Shown here: positions 60,236 to 64,000 of the stretch, piece by piece
Layout: the number at the start of each line of letters is the position of its first letter
Position numbering within the stretch: the stretch's first letter is position 1
DNA from: Acidobacteriota bacterium
Lineage (GTDB): Bacteria > Acidobacteriota > Terriglobia > Bryobacterales > Bryobacteraceae
DNA: 64,000 nucleotides
Assembly (NCBI GenBank): GCA_016185425.1
Contig: JACPNQ010000032.1
Coordinates: 102,687-166,686 of the forward strand
Reading direction: 5' to 3'
The notes under the pieces: model-generated
Told to the model about the DNA's origin: nothing
What the model saw: the letters and a program-made list of their open reading frames with translations, nothing else
The model's database searches: none
Position numbers and translations under genes: made by a program

Positions 60236-62340
60236 TCCCCGCCGCCACACGCACGACCGCCGCCGACCGCCTGTTTGAACGGGCGCTACTGGGTCTGCTG
60301 GTGAGCGGACTGCTTGCGTTGGCGTCGACGGGGGAGTTATCACCGCTGGTGCTAGGGCTGTCGGCGGCGGGGTTTACGGCACGGATCCTCTTACTCGTCT
60401 TCCACCGGGAAGTTACGATTTCCGGCGTTGTCATTAACACGCTTGTTATTCTTTACACCGGTTTTTACCCGATCGATTTTCTCTATGTATCGAACGATTT
60501 CCTTGGATCGACGGTCCGGCTGATCTGCTTTTTGACCGTTGTGAAGGGCCTGACATTCCGCACGGACCGCGACGCGCTGTATGCGATTCTGATCGGCTTC
60601 GCACAGTTGCTGGCGGCGGCGCTGCTATCGGCAAGCATGCTGTTTTTCGCCTTTTTGACGCTGTTTTTGTTCTGCGGCGTGGCAACGTTCGCGGTGTGGG
60701 AGATCCGGCGCGGCGCGCGCGGGGCCCGAGTGGCGGCACCGGTTCATGCGCGCGGCTTTCAGCGGCGGATCGTCACAGTGAGCATGGCGACATCGATAGG
60801 CATCCTCTTCTTTACCATCGGTCTGTTCTTTATTTTGCCGCGGACAGCGCGGGCGGCGCTGCAGAACTTAGTCAGCAATAAGTTCCATCTGCCTGGATTC
60901 GGCGGCGAAGTCGACCTACGAAGTATCGGGGAGATACAGACGAGCAGCCGCACAGTGATGTACGTCCGGATACGCGATCACGGCGACGTGCTGCCCTTTC
61001 GCTGGCGCGGAAGCGCGATGTCCCGGTTTGATGGGAAACGCTGGACGACATCCGGCGAAATTGCCGACCAGGTCATCAAGCTGCGCTATGGGCCGACACC
61101 AATTCCAATCCGGTATCACGAAGGCCGTAAGGGCGTGGTGGAACACTACGATGTGCAGTTGACAGAGACGGGGATGAACGCGTTGTTTATTGCGGGAATT
61201 CCGGAGGGTCTGGAAGCGAATGTCGACTCGATCACGGTGTTTTCGAACGGAACGATCCGAACCGTATCGGAGATGCCTGCGGTGCTGCGTTATACGGTAA
61301 CGAGCTTCTTTGATGAGTATGGGGGCGACGGAACGCCGTTGTTGTCACGGGATGAGTTGCGCCGGCTGTTGGAGATTCCCGCGACGATCGATCCGAGAGT
61401 CTTGGCTTTGGCGCAACGCGTGGCGGGGACCGAGAATAATCCCGCGCTGCAGGCGCGGCGGATTTCCGACTACTTGCAGCAAAACTACGGATACACGCTG
61501 GAATTGCCAGCCCGGGAACAGGCGGACCCAATCGCTCATTTTCTGTTCGAGCGGCGCGAAGCACATTGTGAGTATTTCGCATCGAGCCTGGCGTTGATGC
61601 TGCGCACAATTGGGATTCCATCGCGCGTGGTGACGGGGTTTCAGGGCGGTACGCTGAATCCGGTGAGTGGGTGGTACACGGTGCGGGCCAGCGACGCGCA
61701 CTCGTGGGTGGAGGCGTTTATACCGGGTAACGGGTGGACGGCGTTTGACGCGACGCCGGCGGTGGCGCGGGCGCCGCGGATATCGTTGCTTGCGCGGGTG
61801 ACGAATCTGATCGAAGCGGCGGATCTGTTTTGGCAGGATTGGGTGGTTCAGTATGACCTGGAGCGGCAATTCCGGCTGGCGAATTCGCTGGAGCAGTCGC
61901 GCTTTGGGACGCGGGCGCGGTCGGTTGTGAGCGCGGTGAATGCGTTGCAGTCGTTTGGATCGAGTGTGGGGCTATGGATGCGGCAGAACGTGGCGGTGTT
62001 GTCCGCGGGGATGACGCTGGCGTTGTTGGGGTGGGTGTTGGGACCGCGGTTCTTGCGGCGATTGCAGGAGCGGCGTCAGCGGACGCGGCTCGCCAGTGGA
62101 CAGGCGGGGGCGCCGGATGCGACGGTTTTGTACCGGCAGATGCTGGAGACATTGGAGGCGAACCAGATTCGGAAGCCGGTGTGGTTTACGCCGACGGAGT
62201 TTGCCGAGAAGCTGCCGCCGTCGGAGCTGTCGGGAAAGGTGGCGGAGTTTACCAGGGCGTATAACCGGTTGCGGTTTGGGGAGGAGCCGGGGGCGGCGGC
62301 GGAGATGCTGACGATTTTTGATGAGATTCGGGGGAAGTAG
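60232..62340 (+). CDS. Membrane transglutaminase (DUF3488/TgpA-like)
   Basis: A 702-residue protein with about six N-terminal helices (residues 15-205, the DUF3488 part), a periplasmic transglutaminase core, another helix (about 585-605) and a C-terminal DUF4129-like helical domain (YRQMLETLEANQIRKPVWFTPTEFAEKL). The catalytic triad is intact: Cys in REAHCEYFASSLALMLRTIGIPSRVVTGF, His in SDAHSWVEAFIPGNGW and Asp in TAFDATPA. TgpA of Pseudomonas is essential there; the substrate is unknown. The GTG start overlaps the lipoprotein stop. No neighbouring DUF58/MoxR pair is seen, which is the common partner. Confidence 0.9.
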   Translation: MIPAATRTTAADRLFERALLGLLVSGLLALASTGELSPLVLGLSAAGFTARILLLVFHREVTISGVVINTLVILYTGFYPIDFLYVSNDFLGSTVRLICFLTVVKGLTFRTDRDALYAILIGFAQLLAAALLSASMLFFAFLTLFLFCGVATFAVWEIRRGARGARVAAPVHARGFQRRIVTVSMATSIGILFFTIGLFFILPRTARAALQNLVSNKFHLPGFGGEVDLRSIGEIQTSSRTVMYVRIRDHGDVLPFRWRGSAMSRFDGKRWTTSGEIADQVIKLRYGPTPIPIRYHEGRKGVVEHYDVQLTETGMNALFIAGIPEGLEANVDSITVFSNGTIRTVSEMPAVLRYTVTSFFDEYGGDGTPLLSRDELRRLLEIPATIDPRVLALAQRVAGTENNPALQARRISDYLQQNYGYTLELPAREQADPIAHFLFERREAHCEYFASSLALMLRTIGIPSRVVTGFQGGTLNPVSGWYTVRASDAHSWVEAFIPGNGWTAFDATPAVARAPRISLLARVTNLIEAADLFWQDWVVQYDLERQFRLANSLEQSRFGTRARSVVSAVNALQSFGSSVGLWMRQNVAVLSAGMTLALLGWVLGPRFLRRLQERRQRTRLASGQAGAPDATVLYRQMLETLEANQIRKPVWFTPTEFAEKLPPSELSGKVAEFTRAYNRLRFGEEPGAAAEMLTIFDEIRGK

Positions 62341-62395
62341 GGCAGCGGAGAGATTAAGGTTGGATTAAATTAGTCTTTGACACGGTTTTTTTGGG

Positions 62396-63745
62396 ATGCT
62401 TACTCGTCGTCGGATATTGCAGCGAGCTTCGAATGGATTCGGCTACCTGGCGTTTCAGGCGCTGGCGGCGGCGCCGGCACTGAAACAGAGGGCGAAGAAC
62501 GTTATCTTCTGCTTTATGCCGGGTGGGGTTTCGCATATGGACAGCTTCGATCCGAAGCCGAAGCTGAAAGAGCTCGATGGACAGCAGGCAAAGCTGGAGA
62601 GCTATGTCGCGGGTCCAAAACGGAAGTGGCTGGGGTCGCCGTGGACTTTTCGGCAGTATGGGCGACAGGGGCTTCCGGTGAGTGAGCTGTTTCCACATAT
62701 CGCCACCGTCGCCGATGAACTGTGCGTGATCCGCAGCATGAAGTCCGAGTTTCCACTGCACGCGCGCGCCAATGTGTTTTTGCACACAGGGCGGAATTTT
62801 GGCGGGTTTCCGAGTCTAGGGTCTTGGGTCAATTATGGGCTGGGCAGTGAGAATAAGAACCTGCCAGGTTATCTGCTCCTGAACCATGGCGACAATCCGC
62901 CCGGCGGGCTGGAGAATTTCTCAAATGGATTCTTGCCGGCGACCCACCAGGCGATGTCAGTCCGCGCCGACGGTGTCCCGGTGGAGAATATCGTGCCCGC
63001 GGAAACCGATGCGGTGCAGCGTGCGCAGATGGCGGCATTAGCGGAGCAGGACAGGGCTTTCCTGGCAAAGACCGGCGGGGATCCGGCGATCGATGCGGCG
63101 ATCAAGAACTTCGAGATGGCGTACCGGATGCAGGCGTTGACTCCGGATGTGCTGAATCTGGACAAAGAGCCGGCGGCAACCAAGGAGTTGTACGGGCTGA
63201 ACAGCAAGAATGAACACCAGCGCGCGTACAGCTTGCAGTGCCTGCGGGCGCGGCGGCTGGTGGAGGCCGGGGTCCGGTTTGTCGAGATCACTCCGCCAAA
63301 TCTGTACGGCGGGAACAACGGCACCTGGGACCAGCATGACAAGCTGCGCGAGGGACACCAGACAAATGCGCTGGTGACGGATCAAGCAGTAGCGGCGTTG
63401 ATCAAAGATCTGAAGGCGCGCGGGTTGCTGCAGGAGACGCTGGTGATCTGGGCAGGCGAGTTCGGCCGGACGCCGGACACGGGGAATGGCGACGGGCGGG
63501 ATCATCACCCGTTTGGATTTACGATCTGGCTGGCGGGCGGTGGTACGAAGGCGGGACTGATTTACGGCGCCACCGATGAGTTAGGGAATCATGCTGTGGA
63601 AAACGTAATGACCGTTCACGATCTGCATGCGACGGTTTTGGATCTGTTGGGGCTCGATCATAAGAAATTGACGTATCGCTTTGGCGGGCGGGATGTGACG
63701 CTGCCCGATGTGCACGGCGAGGTTGTACCGGCGGTAATTTCGTAG
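62396..63745 (+). CDS. DUF1501 family Tat-exported protein
   Basis: A 449-residue protein of the sulfatase-fold-like DUF1501 family. The N-terminus RRRILQRASNGFGYLAFQALA is Tat-like. Motifs include VIFCFMPGGVSHMDSFDPKP, SEFPLHARANVFLHTGR, FVEITPPN, TWDQHDKLREGH, IWAGEFGRTP and GRDHHPFGFTIWLAGGG. In Planctomycetes and Acidobacteria it usually follows a DUF1549/DUF1553 cytochrome gene; here none is adjacent. The start has no clear ribosome-binding site. Function unknown. Confidence 0.9.
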   Translation: MLTRRRILQRASNGFGYLAFQALAAAPALKQRAKNVIFCFMPGGVSHMDSFDPKPKLKELDGQQAKLESYVAGPKRKWLGSPWTFRQYGRQGLPVSELFPHIATVADELCVIRSMKSEFPLHARANVFLHTGRNFGGFPSLGSWVNYGLGSENKNLPGYLLLNHGDNPPGGLENFSNGFLPATHQAMSVRADGVPVENIVPAETDAVQRAQMAALAEQDRAFLAKTGGDPAIDAAIKNFEMAYRMQALTPDVLNLDKEPAATKELYGLNSKNEHQRAYSLQCLRARRLVEAGVRFVEITPPNLYGGNNGTWDQHDKLREGHQTNALVTDQAVAALIKDLKARGLLQETLVIWAGEFGRTPDTGNGDGRDHHPFGFTIWLAGGGTKAGLIYGATDELGNHAVENVMTVHDLHATVLDLLGLDHKKLTYRFGGRDVTLPDVHGEVVPAVIS

Positions 63746-64000
63746 CGCAAGAAATGTTTTCGTTTTCATGAGACGAATTTGCCTGAAGAGGCGCGTGTGC
63801 CGGGTGAGAGCCCGTTGCAATGCCGCCCGTACTCACAAAATCGCCGACGTTGTATCTACAGAGCATTTTCTCATCGAAGGATGAGCCTGAAGGGGGAGAG
63901 TAGCGAACCGGGGTCCTTTCTGTAGATTTGAGTTTGTAGAGGACAGGATCGTCGTCGAGGCTGTGGGAATGTGGGAATCGCGTAGCGATTTCCAAGGGCG
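63746..64000. other. Unassigned sequence at the right edge
   Basis: These 255 bases contain no recognised gene. The composition shifts to AT-richer and purine-rich stretches. A near-perfect hairpin lies at 63973-63993 (GGGAATCGC, loop GTA, GCGATTTCC; one G-U pair). A minus-strand frame is open through this region but has no family motif. It could be the border of a repeat or mobile element that continues outside. Confidence 0.4.

Noticed and set aside
63780..63960. Possible group II intron 5' end (GTGTGCC followed by short stems)
   Set aside because: Only the first bases fit; no domain V hairpin or maturase can be seen within the window.
63519..63995. A 158-codon minus-strand frame reaching the window edge
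   Set aside because: Half of it is antisense to the DUF1501 gene, and the rest shows no recognisable motif or ribosome-binding site.

Overview
The window looks like a chromosomal segment of an acidobacterium, probably of the Solibacter/Bryobacter group. It is GC-rich. It carries three large MacB/FtsX-like orphan permeases (the 'ADOP' type expanded in Acidobacteria), one with a PadR regulator in front. It also carries an Oar-like TonB receptor with a carboxypeptidase-regulatory N-terminus, a DUF1501 Tat protein, and a member of the multicopy family that begins with a lysine-rich 'NGAKSKGP' segment. All names were assigned by reading motifs; no database search was run.

Region 1 (1-9094) is a redox locus. 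On the minus strand, three overlapping or closely spaced genes encode a double cNMP-domain/four-cluster Fe-S protein, a membrane protein with two HX13H pairs typical of diheme cytochromes b, and a very large fusion that runs off the left edge. The fusion has two FHA domains, a membrane helix, seven heme sites, a second membrane helix, a ferredoxin domain and a TrxR-like NAD(P)/FAD domain. Divergent from these are a periplasmic decaheme cytochrome (MtrA/DmsE type) and an MtrB/PioB-like outer-membrane barrel. Together they have the parts for moving electrons between cytoplasm or inner membrane and the cell exterior.

Region 2 (9095-13881) is partly decayed: remnants of a MarR regulator, a second TonB receptor and a cystathionine gamma-synthase surround one intact TonB receptor.

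Region 3 (13882-25436) is a divergon. An XRE regulator heads a minus-strand glycan operon (GT4-toroid fusion, GH130, transglutaminase, GT4, GH130). Facing it is a plus-strand run of small uncharacterised genes, groES and a tail-less groEL. Two perfect TTAACC-N6-GGTTAA palindromes lie between the two arms.

Region 4 (25437-27001) holds a decayed TniQ-like frame and a repeat-family gene behind a promoter, hairpin and terminator leader.

Region 5 (27059-41938) is mostly housekeeping: YkgJ, a permease, purC, cvpA, gph, an FAD oxidoreductase, an exported HpcH/HpaI aldolase, a hybrid kinase, a tandem cyclophilin, ndk, sucD, sucC and trpD.

Region 6 (41931-51153) resembles the poorly understood E. 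coli ynbABCD lipid locus, split by a permease and a beta-lactamase-fold hydrolase. Parts are a CDP-alcohol phosphotransferase, a hydrolase-methyltransferase, a PAP2-tyrosine phosphatase, an acyltransferase and a CdsA-like protein.

Region 7 (51156-64000) contains padR plus its permease, a holin-like membrane protein, an enolase-superfamily enzyme, a Tat metallophosphoesterase, an NfrB-like glycosyltransferase, rdgB-rph, a lipoprotein with a membrane transglutaminase, and a DUF1501 protein. No tRNA, rRNA or CRISPR array was seen.
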